A stretch of 64,000 nt of DNA from Pocillopora verrucosa (Eukaryota > Cnidaria > Anthozoa > Scleractinia > Pocilloporidae), in NCBI RefSeq assembly GCF_036669915.1, contig NC_089313.1, positions 11,104,011 to 11,168,010 on the forward strand, read 5' to 3'. The notes beneath the pieces were generated by a model. The model saw nothing but the letters and a program-made list of their open reading frames with translations, made no database searches and was not told the DNA's origin. Made by a program: the position numbers and the translations under genes. How positions within the stretch are numbered: the first letter of the stretch is position 1; the number at the start of each line of letters is the position of its first letter. Shown here piece after piece: positions 21,049 through 32,352 of this stretch.

Positions 21049-23270
21049 CTTCTTACACGGCAGACGCGGAAGACGATATTCATATGTGTGAATTTGTTCA
21101 CAATGACCTAAAATGCAATAATGGTGTTTTAGACCAGCTTCTCCCCTGTTAAAGTCGATTTTGGCAAGAGTGATGTCTTCGAAAAAGCTAAAAATGCCGT
21201 TCCAAAACCTTCGGACATAAAAGGTCATTATAAGAATAGTTGCACTGCGCCGAAGCATGTAGACCGAACGGGGAGACCATCAGTTGAGAGCGATGTGTGT
21301 TCTCTGGATTATCTAATCAACACAGTTTCTGGACTTTAAAAGTTCAAAACCATGACCTGTGTAAAATGGATCATGAATCAACTTTACCTGTGCCGCTTTT
21401 AAGGCTATTTTTGATTTTTTCTTTTCACGTGTTTTAAAGAGTTCCTGTTGCATGTTTCTGTAACATTTGGCCAGGAATATTTGTGGACTTTGTGTTAACG
21501 ATTTACTGTTGTCTTCTTTAAGACATTTATTTTCCCTACAGAGAAAATAAGCTTAGCGTACCGCCCCTTAGGTTTTTTCGAATTAGACCCGTTAGATCTG
21601 TATGAGGCATTTCTCTGGACAATTGTTTCTGGAAAGTGAGAGAACAAAGTAGAGTTGTATCTTGAGAATGATTAGAAATGTAATCATCGGAAGTTGCAGT
21701 TTTTTCCATTTCATTCGAGGGGAGCTTTATTAATTTTTTTGCAGCGATTATCCGATGTCCTGGAATGCTCAGCGGACACCTTATGCCACCAAGAGGCGTC
21801 AAACCATGGCTTGATTTACTTATGCAAATAAGCTAGCTGTAAAACTTTGTTCCGACGCAAAGCTCGTCGCGTGACTGGCAGCGGCCCGGGCAAATTGGAA
21901 AACAAACCTAGGGGAGTCGCGAGGAATACCTGGTCGCGATTTCCGGTGTGGGTGATTAACTCCTTTTTTCACCAAAATGATTTTATATTTTTCTCGAGGT
22001 TTACTAGAAAATCGTCGAAACAGTTTCCGCGATAAGGCGCAATAAGGGAAATTTGCGAACAGCTGCTTACCTTCCCAGCAACCTTGCAAATGCAGTCTTA
22101 AGAAAGATTCTAGATTTACCTTAAAAGCTTATTTAAGTAGAGCTTTGAAAAACTATTCCATTGATATTTTTAATGCTGGATATTTTCTTCCAACATCATT
22201 TTACAACTTCACTTTGAAAAGTGTATCTTTCATTTGACTGCATCATATCAGTTGCGTAAAAACGAACCTATGTGAATTGCAGGAAGAAACGAAGCGTCCA
22301 TCAAATGAAACAAGCTGAAAGATTTCATTTTCCTCCACTTGGACTCATCTCGTAATTCACAATTCGATCAACAAAAAACAAGAAAACGGACGAAACTGAA
22401 CCGAATGTCTATGAATGTGTGGATCTCGCTAGCGTTGGCGTCTTGAGTGCTATAAGCTTAATCAAACAGCTTTTACCCGATCACGTCACCAAAAGCCTCG
22501 AGGGGCCACTTTGCGGAAACTCACTCATTAATCTCTTGGAGCCTAAGGGACTCAAATCATTGACCATATCTTACGAGATCTTGCAAAATTGCTGGAAATA
22601 ATAAATGAACAGAACGATCGGGGGGTTCACAGTGTCCACTGTGATCAGACAGAGATCACACACTGAGTTTAACAGTCGAGGAAAGTGCTTGATGCAAGAA
22701 AGTCCATTAAGGAATCTCATCTCTTTCATTAAAGATTTCGGGTATGCAGCATTTTTTGAGTTCCTCTTTAAACCTATCAAAAGGTTTTCTCTGATTTGTC
22801 AAATTTTCAATCGCGTGCACTAGCTGTTGTCCAACGGCATTGCAAATTTCTTGTTCTTCATCGATTGCAAATTGTTTGGGTACATGAAAATAAGAGAGAT
22901 GGTAAGTTTTGAACTTGGTAAATAACTAGAGAAAGATGTTTTTCTTAGACGAAAAACATCTCTCTCTTTGTCTGGGTACAGTTTAAATTAACACATTTTT
23001 GGACAAGTTCTGCCTGCAGGTTTGCGTAAGAGATGATTCTACATCTGTGACAGATCACCATCTACTCACAGCCAACGAGTCTAGCACGGTCTCCAGGTTT
23101 CTAGCTTTTTCAGCATTTTACAGTGCTTTAACAGGCTAAAAGAGAAAATATCGGGACCCGAGCAATCCATTAAGATTACTGATCCAATCTGATTTTACCT
23201 GTACCTCTAGCAAGTTCATATATTGCATAATTTGCACTTATTGCAAAAAGTTCTTTATTTATGCGAAACA
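21049..23270. other. No gene recognised
   Basis: Small frames at 21025-21258, 21536-21802, 21820-22089 and 22419-22823 overlap on opposite strands and have no domain. A more GC-rich patch at 21840-21950 could be a promoter region, but no first exon could be tied to it. Confidence 0.4.
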
Positions 23271-23334
23271 GGAAGACGACTAGACGAACAATTTCGAGAA
23301 CAGCAGGTAATTTAGTGTCAACAACTGAGCTGAA

Positions 23335-23440
23335 AACGTAACTTGGCCACCGTAAAGAGTAAAAAAGCTGACGCTCTGCGAATCGCTCTGACGAAGGGCT
23401 AACACTCGAAACGTCATTTTTTTCGTTTCCTCAGCTGATG
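23335..23440 (+). repeat. Penelope-type tail relic (CTGACGAAGGGCTAAC...CGAAACGTC)
   Basis: The string GGCCACCGTAAAGAG is followed 40 bases later by CTGACGAAGGGCTAACACTC and GAAACGTCA. This combination is a common tail of Penelope-like elements with a hammerhead-like core (CTGANGA...GAAAC). The stem II partner here is imperfect. A related tail fragment is at 62960-63060. Confidence 0.5.
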
Positions 23441-23665
23441 ATATGTTCGCAAAATCATAAGTAGCCTTGAAACTGTCGCTACGGGTTACATTCAAGATTT
23501 ACGTCAGACTTCCACTGAAGAGAATTGTTAAAGGAAGAACGGTAAAGTTCTCTTGGTTTTTTCGAAGTTCACTTGCCGCAAATACCTCAGTGGTATCCAG
23601 GAAATAGTGTGTGTAATAATCACTTTGTTATTTTGTCAATTCGTTCAGTTTTACGATAGTTCTGG

Positions 23666-23805
23666 GCCCAGTTGTATAAAGGGCAGTTAACACTATGCAA
23701 CAGATAAATAGCTATCCAGCGAATAAGTGAGAGAAAAACCTACTGCACTATCCAACGGATAAAAGATTTATCCAATAAATAGCGTTAAACAAGCTTCGAA
23801 CATTC
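23666..23805. repeat. Decayed palindromic MITE (GGGCCCAGTTGT-type)
   Basis: Begins GGGCCCAGTTGTATAAAGGG and contains two facing CTATCCA-CGGATAA-like blocks. MITEs with GGCCCAGTTGTTCAAA termini and CTATCC/GGATAG arms are widespread in aquatic animals. The right end (CAAGCTTCGAACA) has decayed. Based on memory of the family. Confidence 0.45.
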
Positions 23806-24232
23806 AGAGCCTGATTGTGATGTTTTGTTCACCTTGAAAATCTAATGGTATTGATAGTGCACGTGCTTCTCTCAGTTTCCATTTTGCTCGTCATAAACAA
23901 AGGTAATACTGCTTAAGTGAAGTTCATTACTGCGAATATCAATCTTTTCTTCATTTATTAATCCGCAGTTCAAATATATGATATTCAGTAATACATTAAC
24001 AGTCAAGCACATTTATGTTAAAGTTTCTATGAACAACACAGGGATCGTTTATCTAAGGGATAGATACAAGGGAATTTTAAGTGTGCTAAGTTTGACTTAT
24101 CTAGTTCAGTCCTGGTGCCATTCCTGCTATAAGAACAGTTTTTGGTACTAACCATATCGCTTATAAGGCGAGTATGACAAGTCTTTGTAGGCAAGTGTAT
24201 ATAATTCTTTTCCTTTCTTGCCCTTGTATAGA

Positions 24233-25859
24233 ATGGATGAAAATCAGTTAAAAGCCGTCTTAACAAAGTATTTTGGAGAAAAAACAGGAAATGTAACGAG
24301 AGAAACATCCAAAGATGAACTCAAATGTATCTATGATGAACGGTCAGGAACTTATGACCAGGTACATAACAGAATTAAGAAAAAATGACCCAGTGCACTC
24401 CAAGAGTTATTGGCCCGTTTCATGAAAGGTCCAGTATTTTTTCGGGCCCGCTGCAATATTCATTCAACCACTTTGCGGTTGCTCGATTTTTTCAATCACA
24501 CCTATGATTACAGATCGAATTGGACTCCACTTGGTCCTATTACCATTAATAAGAGTTTGATTTTTCTTAACGCGTAGGAAATATTAGCAGTTGGTGCTGC
24601 TTTTCACAAGCCACTCGCCAAATGTTTGCATAATGCCCTAAAGGAAGTTCTGAAAGACAAACCAAAGGATCAGATCAAAATTATGGACGCTGGAGCTGGG
24701 ACGGGGCTGATAGGCCCGGTGGAGCTCAAGAAACTGGATTACACGAACCTATGTGCTCTTGACATCTCACCTGGCATGTTAAACGAAGCAAAGAAGAAAA
24801 ATGTTTACAACGAATTAATCTGCGCGCCTTTGAGCGGGCACCAGATACCTCAGATTAAATCAGGGCAATTCGATGCCTTGATTTCTGGTGGGGCACTCCA
24901 TGAAGGACGTGTCAGTTCATCTGCTTTCGTGGAGATGATCAGAATGGTTCGAGCTAGTAGGTCTTTAAATGGAGTTTACCGAGGCACAGATGCATTTGAT
25001 TTACAGATGTCCACGGAGAGTCTCTTCTGTGGCTGGTTGTGAGACTTGACACTGAATCATCAATTAGTTGGGGCTCCATAACAAATGAAGTTTAGGAAAC
25101 TTGCTCGTAATGTTTTGAGTCTTATGCGCCATAAAAAAAATGGTCTACGAATAAGCGGACGTTACCCCCGATAAGAATCATGCTTAGGTTAAACTTAAGA
25201 TGAAAAAACACTTCCAACCAAAAAGGAAAAGAAGGATGATTTAAGATTGAAGAGATTGCAAAACAGAAGAACGTGTAAAATCTACTAGCAACTTTTATTT
25301 TTCTTGTTTGTTTGTTTTTTTTAAACTATGAAATAGGTCGTGAAAGCTACCTATGTGGATAGGCATGAAGTCTCAAGTAACAGGCTTCTTGGTGAATTCA
25401 TTTAACATCTGGTATATGACCTGAGAATCTTTTCCTGGGTACCAAATCTTCTCTCTGCCAATTCGCTTTAAGAATGTCTTGTCATATCAAGAGCGCGACC
25501 TCTAGCTTCTCTCTTCATCTTTTAGTTGGATGACGTTATAATATTTTAAGGGAAGGGGAACGAATTAACCACCTCCGTGAATTAAATAATTGATGCATGG
25601 AACGATTCGAAAAAAGGATGGAAATTTCCCTCGACGAAACCTTAAAAGTCAACTAAATCCTAATATTAACTTCTTTGCAGATGGCCTCCTCTGTTTCAAC
25701 ATTTGGGAAGGTCAGTTAGGAGACTATCAAGAAATGATGAGGCAGCTGGAGAAAGATGGGAAATGGATCTGCTTGTCCAGAGAAACTTTACCTCTCTTTA
25801 CAGCCGTGGACATGCCCAAAGAATGCTTGGGCTTCGTTTACAAAGTTTTGAAAAATTAA
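24233..25859 (+). CDS. METTL27-like (WBSCR27-like) class I methyltransferase, 3 exons, 228 aa
   Basis: Coding exons are 24233-24361, 24578-24956 and 25681-25859 (687 nt, 228 codons plus stop). Junctions keep phase: exon 1 ends at phase 0 before GTACAT, exon 2 follows CGCGTAG and ends after one base before GTAGGT, and exon 3 follows TTCTTTGCAG. The joined text across the last junction reads MVRANGLLCFNIWEG. The SAM-binding motif I DAGAGTG is at residues 80-86, with motif II-like LCALDISPGMLNEAKK after it. The C-terminal WICLSRETLPLFTA and GFVYKVLKN match the end of the METTL27 family. It is a predicted soluble S-adenosylmethionine-dependent methyltransferase of unknown substrate. Start chosen at the first ATG (24233), giving YDERSGTYDQ before the first intron. 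Intron 1 carries a dispersed repeat. Confidence 0.88.
24483..24556 (-). repeat. Dispersed repeat copy (GGAGTCCAATTCGG family) in METTL27-like intron 1
   Basis: ATGATTACAGATCGAATTGG and ACTCCACTTGGTCC are the reverse complement of the block at 28520-28560. The same family occurs near 63240-63290. Confidence 0.7.
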
Positions 25860-25971
25860 GCATCATGCCCCAAATTCACTCAGGAGCATTTTAGAAATTA
25901 GTACCTCAAAGATCATTTCTAATGCCTGTAGTGAAGTTTTGACGGCAAATCATAAGCAAGGGTATAAAATA

Positions 25972-25977
25972 AATAAA
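25972..25977 (+). terminator. Candidate poly(A) signal AATAAA of the METTL27-like gene
   Basis: AATAAA lies 113 bases after the stop codon, within AAAATAAATAAAAC. It is the nearest canonical signal. Confidence 0.5.
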
Positions 25978-26047
25978 ACTATCTGACCGACGGTGAACTG
26001 ATTTTATACTTATTGTAACGCTTTATTACGCGGCAGTGGATTCGCTG

Positions 26048-26122
26048 ATGCACGTTTTCTTTATGCAGGTTTTCGTTACACCCGTTTTCTTCGCGCATGT
26101 TTTCCTTACGCACGTTTTACAG
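26048..26122. repeat. 15-bp tandem repeat, 5 degenerate units
   Basis: Units of the form ATGCACGTTTTCTTT, ATGCAGGTTTTCGTT, ACACCCGTTTTCTTC, GCGCATGTTTTCCTT and ACGCACGTTTTACAG follow each other without gaps. Confidence 0.8.
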
Positions 26123-27814
26123 ACGGAAAAACTTACGAAACGCTGGAAATCCACCTGAAGGCCCGTTCTTCGCACTTCCAGGTGCCAACGGCCTTATTAT
26201 ATTGAAATTTTTTTCTAAGGAATAAAAACTCAAAATAATACTCAAAAACCAGTCCATTCTCTTTTGTTACCTGATATCTTTAATTTTATTAATTTCAAAA
26301 CTATACATCTTCGTCAGGGTCTTGAATGTAAACACCACCGTAAAATAACAGCTTTTCGGGATCTATAAGCACTGGGACTCTCGAGAAACATGCTCCTTGA
26401 GTTGAGTGTCAGAGGGAGAAGAACGAGCTTTTCATCAGCACTTTCAGTACTGAACAACTCTTTAGCTAAATAACATACTTAAGGGATCGTTTCTGAGTGC
26501 AGCGGAGTAATCAGCGTTCAATTACACCTGTTTTGTTCATTTCTCTTAATTGTTCTTCTCGTGCCTATCAGGAGGAGGAGGATTTACAGTAGAGGTAATA
26601 TAGGGATAAGCCTTAAAGCATAATAGCTCATGAACACAAATAATTTGTTGATCTTTCGTGCAATTTTGTATAATGATATGTGCGCTTTTTGGACGGAGAA
26701 ACCATAGAAAACTGACTGCCAATTAAGGGGGGTCATAAAAATATCACAGGACTTTACGGGGGATTAGGTATGTTTTTGGTGACACAACCAAAATCTTCCG
26801 ACCCCTCCCCCCTCAGGTGATAAGTAATGACCAGTCCTTAAATATATTCCGTTTTCCCTAGAGACCTCTCGTCAGTTAAATAATGTTTCATAATTTTTAC
26901 TTAGACTTAGAGATCTTCACTAAACTGCAAATTACCATCCGCAGAGAACTGGTCAAGACATCCTGAGTGTCCAGGGATTGGACATTTGGAGAAGACACCC
27001 GGATGATAACGACCCCATGGGCCCTTGAAGGCCATAATGTCATTCCAGTGCTGCGCATGCTGATAAATGTTAGGCCCATAACGATTACGCGAAAAAAGTC
27101 CTGGATTTTGCATGGTAGTCACCCACAGACCAGCAAACATGATTTTTGTTGGCCGCAGACCTTTTGCAACGAGTAACTGAGACTCCATTGTACCTATGCC
27201 GTGCAGCTCAATTCTCCAATAGTTTCTATGAGTGAAGATCTTTCCTCCAGTCTTTCTGCCGTCTGCACAACACTCTGGTCCGTTTACTTCTATGAACCTA
27301 AAACCCGCCGCTTCAAATTGAGAACGGAGCGTCAGAAATGCTGCATAGTTCTCTAAGAGAAATCTGATGTCAGCATCTTTCCCCCATAGCAATACCTTAC
27401 CGAATTTTACAGCACCTAGAAAGGAGTAAGATTCATTAAGTTGGTTTATTACGAGAATTCAAACTTTGAAGTCACAAAGGGGTTGAGAGTCGTCGTGAGA
27501 AAGAACCGTTGTCCTTGGAAGTGAAGTTGCGATAACTGGAGTGGACGTCACAACTTTTGTACGAACAACTTCAAGCGATCGTATTTGTATACTTTTAGCA
27601 AATATAAATCCAGATTAGTAAGAATCAGCCGTTAATTTCTTAATGGTCTGGCATACACAGATGGTTAACCCTTCTTCCTATGTGTAAAGTAAAAGGACAT
27701 TTCGAAGAGCGTTGTAAAACAAGTCAGAGTAGTCACTACTTCCAATCAAAACTTGGGTGAATACTTAAAGAGTCAATGAAAACTCAAAGTAAAAATAACC
27801 CAATTGAGGGACAA

Positions 27815-27902
27815 GAGGCGCGGGTAGAACGCGCTTGAGGCGCGGGTAAAACGCGCTTGAGGCGCGGGTAGAACGCGCTTGAGGCGCGGGAAGAACGCGA
27901 GG
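27815..27902. repeat. 22-bp GC-rich tandem repeat, 4 units
   Basis: Units begin GAGGCGCGGGTAGAACGCGC and start at 27815, 27837, 27859 and 27881 (the last diverges at its end). They lie within an intron of the LicD-like pseudogene. Confidence 0.9.
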
Positions 27903-28499
27903 GACAAGTCGCAACTGATTGGTTTAAATTTTGCTCACAATCGGCTGACGAGGGAAACGTGATTTTTCAGACCGTATAGTGAGATTAAGATAATCCCTGA
28001 TGACTTTAGGCTCTCAACTGATAATTTTTAAAAACCAAATACCTAATACCGATCCGTCATCAAGCTCGCAGTACAGTTCAGCCTCTTCACAAACTTTCAT
28101 TATAAACTTTACTGCATTTGCGAGATTTTCTAGATCACATGGTAGGACAGAAAATCCTTTCGCCCTGTGCCCAGGTCGAGTATAGGGGCGTTTGTTCGTG
28201 TAAGAGTATCCACGCCTGTAGCCATACTAGCGGACTCTGCCATTGGACTCAACCCATTTTTTCACGTCCCACTTTTGGGTCAAGGCGACGTAACTCTCGT
28301 CCGCAATTTCACGCTGATAGGTGTCTAACATGACGTCAGGGCAACTGACGATAACCTTCTCTGTGTGTTTGAATTTCAATCGCCAAAAAAGTCCTGAAGG
28401 ACAGCGGATTCTAAGCTAAGAAGAAGAAATGAAAGATCATGCGAAACGAGTCCCGGCTATCTGTCAGAGAACCGGAGAACAAAGGAATCAGTCCAGAGG

Positions 28500-28660
28500 A
28501 TCCCGATTACAAATTAATGATAGGACCGAGTGGAGTCCAATTCGGTCTGTAATCATACGAGTAATTAACAAGGTAAGAACAATCGCGAAGCGGAGTCCGA
28601 TTTGTTAATCACGAGTTTGGTTGCAGAAAGAATTGGACGACAAGAAGTCCTGTTACTAAT
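28500..28660 (+). repeat. Dispersed repeat copy (GGAGTCCAATTCGG family)
   Basis: Contains CGAGTGGAGTCCAATTCGGT, CTGTAATCATACGAGTAATT and CGAAGCGGAGTCCGATTTG. Other copies are at 24483-24556 (opposite strand) and 63235-63290. Confidence 0.7.
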
Positions 28661-30180
28661 CAATCAAAACTATAAGAAAATTTGAGAAAAAAACTAGACA
28701 TCGATTATGGGTTTTTATTTAAAAAAAAAACAACAACAACAACAACAGTTAACTTGGCGAAATGTGGGACATGCGAGGCATGTCGGACGTGTTAACTGTC
28801 CCTTTCACCGTCCTATTACACTGTCCAATTACAAGCCTGACGCGTACACTACCCTAGTAGTGCTCAAATCGGGGTGATGATAACCAATCACGTCCGAGAA
28901 TTTTGTTATAGTTTTGATTATAAACAATTATTGGATGAGGTTGAGTATGATGTCATGCGAAAACCGAGTTCAATAACTGTTTTAATACACCTTTTCACTA
29001 CATGGAGTTTCTCTCTGAGTTTAGAAAAGTTTAAGAACAACCACATAAACGAGGACTTGGAAACTAGGCAGACTTTGATAAATGATAATATCGACATGAT
29101 AAAAGCGACATCCACTGGATATATTGGGTTATCGTGTCAACTTCATACACTTTTGTATTTGGATTAAATGCTCTCAACCGAGCAGATTTTTTTAGTAAGT
29201 CAAGTTTATGACGATTAAATTGTCATATCTTAACATCTAGAGAGCTCCTAATATGCTGAAAATATCTTGTTTGGTGACAGCCTCTTTGACAGACTCGCTG
29301 CGGTCAACTCGATCTTGCGCGATCTTGTTTTGGAAAAACCTACACCATGTAATTCCAATCCTAAACAAGGAATTCTGACCTTTTTTAACCAGGTAAAAAC
29401 GTTGATCAAACTTACTTTTCGTCAAAGCCAAGTTCCTTCGGTTTCCTTGTTTAGGCCAGAAAAGAATCTTGGAGCACATCACATACTATACAATCATTGA
29501 ACGAGTAGTAATAACCGTCTTGAAAGTAAGCAGTCCAGTTTCTGAATTTCAATTGAAGGCAGTCCTTGTCCCACTCTCCACGTTGATGCTTGTGGCTCCC
29601 CCCGGCAATAATAGTATCCCTGCTCTCGCTTAGTACTCGAACAAGGCGTTCAAGGTTGACGTCATCAGGAAAGTGCGTGATATCCAGCGCAAGGAGTACA
29701 TAGGGTGTGATCACCATCTTGAGTAACTTGGACTATGTTTCTCCTCGAGTCAGGTCCTTGGAGACTAAGGTCGTTAAATTTAGCTTTAGACCTGTAACAA
29801 AATCAGCTGGAAGACTCGTCTCTAACGCAAGTGAACATTTACATTCGGATAATACTTTGCCATGGCTTGAAGAACTTGGTATTGTTTTTCAATGGATAGC
29901 TCATCCGGTAAAATGGCAAGAATCGTCACAAGTTGGTTTATTGGAAGAAACTCTGTACAGTTAATTCCCTCGAAACCTTTTCTAAAGAAAGGGTACCCGT
30001 AACGTTGATCCTTACTCAGAAATATTTCCGGACAAACCTCCCTCTTTGGTGGAATAATATTGCCAACTTGTGACCTGATATCCAGGTTTATTGCTTTATT
30101 TCCTGAATATTGCATAATGCCATGTAGTACTTCAATATGTTTTCCAATGCGGTGGAAATGAAATGAAGAAATTGATCAAA

Positions 30181-31195
30181 GTACTCTGTGTTACAAAGAG
30201 TTCGTCTTTAGGAGTTGTAAATCAACTACCAGCCGCTTTGAAGAGTATTTCAAACCCCTGATAAATTGTTCCTCTTTCAATGTGGAAGGAAGTTCATATG
30301 TAGAGCACAGGGTTGCAGCATGCGCATGATTTGTGGCTAATCTTCAGTCTCGGTATGGAGCTAAGGTACAGTGACTTGTTATAGAAAACATGGAACATTC
30401 TGGTTACGATGTTTAGCAACTTAGGTATTTGTTCAGCGGGTCCGACTTTCCTTTTGTCTTATTGAAAGTAGGGGAGCCAGGGGCTGAAATTAAAAATAGA
30501 GATGAAATTACTACTCCGTGGATTTTTAGAGATAACTCATTTCTTGTAGTAAGTAATGTTCCTCTTGTTAAAATGTCGCAGGATGTCGAAAATAAATAAC
30601 ACCACTCTAAGATTAATCAATCTGCCATTGATTTTCTCACTTTGAAAGGCATCTGTCTTGCAATCCTGAGCTGTAAGTTCTCTTTCATCTTTATTTTCGC
30701 CTCCGGCCTCCGTCAAATATCTTAAAGACAGACTTGTGTCTAGGTAACATTGTATTTTAGGTAAACTAACTATCAGTATGCTTCAGTCATCTAGCTTATA
30801 TGAAAGCCAAATAAAAGAAACGTATTTTACATATTCATTATCTTCAATTAATTTTTATCCTCTTGTTCAGCTTGATCCACGGGGACCTGTGAAAAGATCA
30901 GAGCATGTCTATTGCGTAGGTATGAAAACATTTTGACATTTCTTAATGATTTTGGCATTTCTTATCATCTTTACCTAGTTGCTTGGTCGACGTTTGATGA
31001 AGATGAACAGCCGTCGGACAAGTTGGCTGATCTCGTACCCAGATCCTATCGTTCAACTGTGACTGAAATGCAGGAACCTTACAACCGCTTAGCCATGGAA
31101 AAGTCTGGGTATGAGACTTCAAGTTGTTATCACTTTTAGATTCAGTCGATTCATGCAAAGAAAAATATGACATCCTTCCTTTTTTTGCGATGCAA
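30181..31195. other. No gene recognised
   Basis: A plus-strand frame at 30912-31139 and a minus-strand frame at 30943-31173 overlap and have no domain. The 5' end of the LicD-like pseudogene may reach slightly into this stretch, but no signal-anchor exon was identified. Confidence 0.4.
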
Positions 31196-31198
31196 CTA

Positions 31199-31448
31199 AC
31201 CCCTTAACTCCCAAATCTGATTGTCAATTCTCTCTTCCAGCTGCTACACATTTTCTTGTAAATTAGTTAGTTATTCTCTTTTTAAATTAATTAGTTGGTT
31301 TAAATTAGTTATTTTATAGCAATAAGTTTGGTGTTAGGTCAAGATAACAACCCACCTGATAAGTTAGAGTATTCTCATTACCTGTTTGCTGTATAATGTA
31401 TGGATATTATTGGGAGAAGTTACATGTTAATCACCTTTGGGAGTTAAA
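31199..31448 (-). repeat. Interspersed repeat, family III (TTACATGTTAATCAC type)
   Basis: Shares AGCTGCTACACATTTTCTTG, CTGATAAGTTAGAGTATTCTC and GGATATTATTGGGAGAAGT with the copy at 44909-45112. Short flanking CTTAACTCCCA / GGGAGTTAAA inverted ends suggest a MITE-like structure. Confidence 0.7.
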
Positions 31449-31817
31449 TTTTTATAATGGATTTTGGATGATTTTTTTTTGTACGTTCCTCGTTGAATGA
31501 GGAAAGCGAGAAAGTTTCTCTGAGTAAAGCTATCGTCCCTCTCTCGTCAAAGAGGCAGACAACATGCACGTGACAAATCGGAAGGGAAATTATCTGTTAT
31601 TACGGCCTAGTATGGTCTACCTTTTTTTCTTCCAATTATGATTATGTGAGGTTGGATAACAGATATTTCACTTCACCTTCTTGTTATCTACAAGACATGA
31701 AAACTTAAGGACACAAAGGGAAAGGATATTCACACTTAGTGGATATATTTTTTTTTAGTTAAACGAGTCGTTGACATGAAGATCCGGGCTATCGAGGTCC
31801 AGTTAAAAGATTTCTAA

Positions 31818-32349
31818 AGGCCTATTTACACGGTACGACTTTGTCGCATGCGACAAGCTTACGACAGGGCTACGACATGACTTAGGACAATTTACACGCG
31901 CACGACATTTTCACCTACGACATGCCAAAATCGCGTGCAATTCCACTCGTTTCGGCCGCGGTCATTGTTTCAATAATTTGCAAGAGAAGGAAAAGAACCT
32001 CTTCCTCGCTCCACAGTGATATCATATTCTCTGTTTCCTCATCTGAGAATGTATTTTTCGCTTTGGTCTTCGACTTTCCGGAGGCGACTTCCTCCGCCAT
32101 TTGGCGCAAGAAAATTTCACCTTCCTCCCCTACTCAGTAGAAATTTGTCACAAAATACGTCATTTTCTATCAATTTCGGCTACGATTGTCGCAGCGTTTT
32201 AAAACATGTTTTAAAATCCTACGACATTTTTCGTGACGTGCACGACAGTCGTAAGCGAGTGGTAGGTTTGATTTACACGATACAATTCGTGTCGTAGGCC
32301 TGTCGTAAGCTTGTCGCATGCGACAAAGTCGTACCGTGTAAATAGGCCT
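31818..32349. mobile_element. PIF-Harbinger-type MITE, 532 bp, TAA target duplication
   Basis: Ends are AGGCCTATTTACACGGTACG on the left and its reverse complement on the right. The inverted repeats extend over about 50 bases through GACTTTGTCGCATGCGAC and AAGCTTACGACAGG. Flanking TAA at 31815-31817 and 32350-32352 forms a 3-bp duplication, as expected for PIF-Harbinger. The interior carries a fragment of the Myb-like accessory gene on the minus strand (31915-32100). The nearly exact arms suggest a fairly recent insertion. Confidence 0.85.
31915..32100 (-). pseudogene. Fragment of Harbinger Myb/SANT-like accessory ORF
   Basis: Reads MAEEVASGKSKTKAKNTFSD, then EETENMISLWSEEEVLF, and stops soon after. 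The F-SDEE-x-E-x-MI-LW-x-EE-LF block is typical of the Myb/MADF-like protein that Harbinger elements encode next to the transposase. Only the N-terminal part is kept, followed by LLLQIIETMTAAET, which does not fit the domain, so a deletion joined it to the right arm. Not functional. Confidence 0.6.
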
Positions 32350-32352
32350 TAA

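Larger units (their letters stand above)
26904..30180 (-). pseudogene. LicD / fukutin-related (FKRP-like) gene, broken
   Basis: Minus-strand pieces in order. Exon A (about 30180-29823) has KREVCPEIFLSKDQRYGYPF and LPINQLVTILAILPDELSIE. Exon B (29822-29451) has MVITPYVLLALDITHFPDDV, NLERLVRVLSESRDTIIAGG and YYYSFNDCIVCD. Exon C (28393-28043) has KVIVSCPDVMLDTYQREIAD, LPCDLENLANAVKF and DDGSVL. Exon D (27415-26907) has GAVKFGKVLLWGKDADIRF, WRIELHGIGTMESQLLV, WVTTMQNPGLFSRNRYGP and GCLDQFSADGNLQF. The C-D junction is clean (TTAG/GTATTT and TTTCTAG) and rebuilds the LicD nucleotidyltransferase-fold motif G-AV-x-K-D-AD. Defects are TAG at 29733-29735 and 28227-28229, TAA at 29451-29453, and a deletion with frameshift at about 29822. 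A working homologue would act on Golgi/ER glycan phosphate transfer, like fukutin and FKRP. Here the gene appears dead. Confidence 0.75.
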
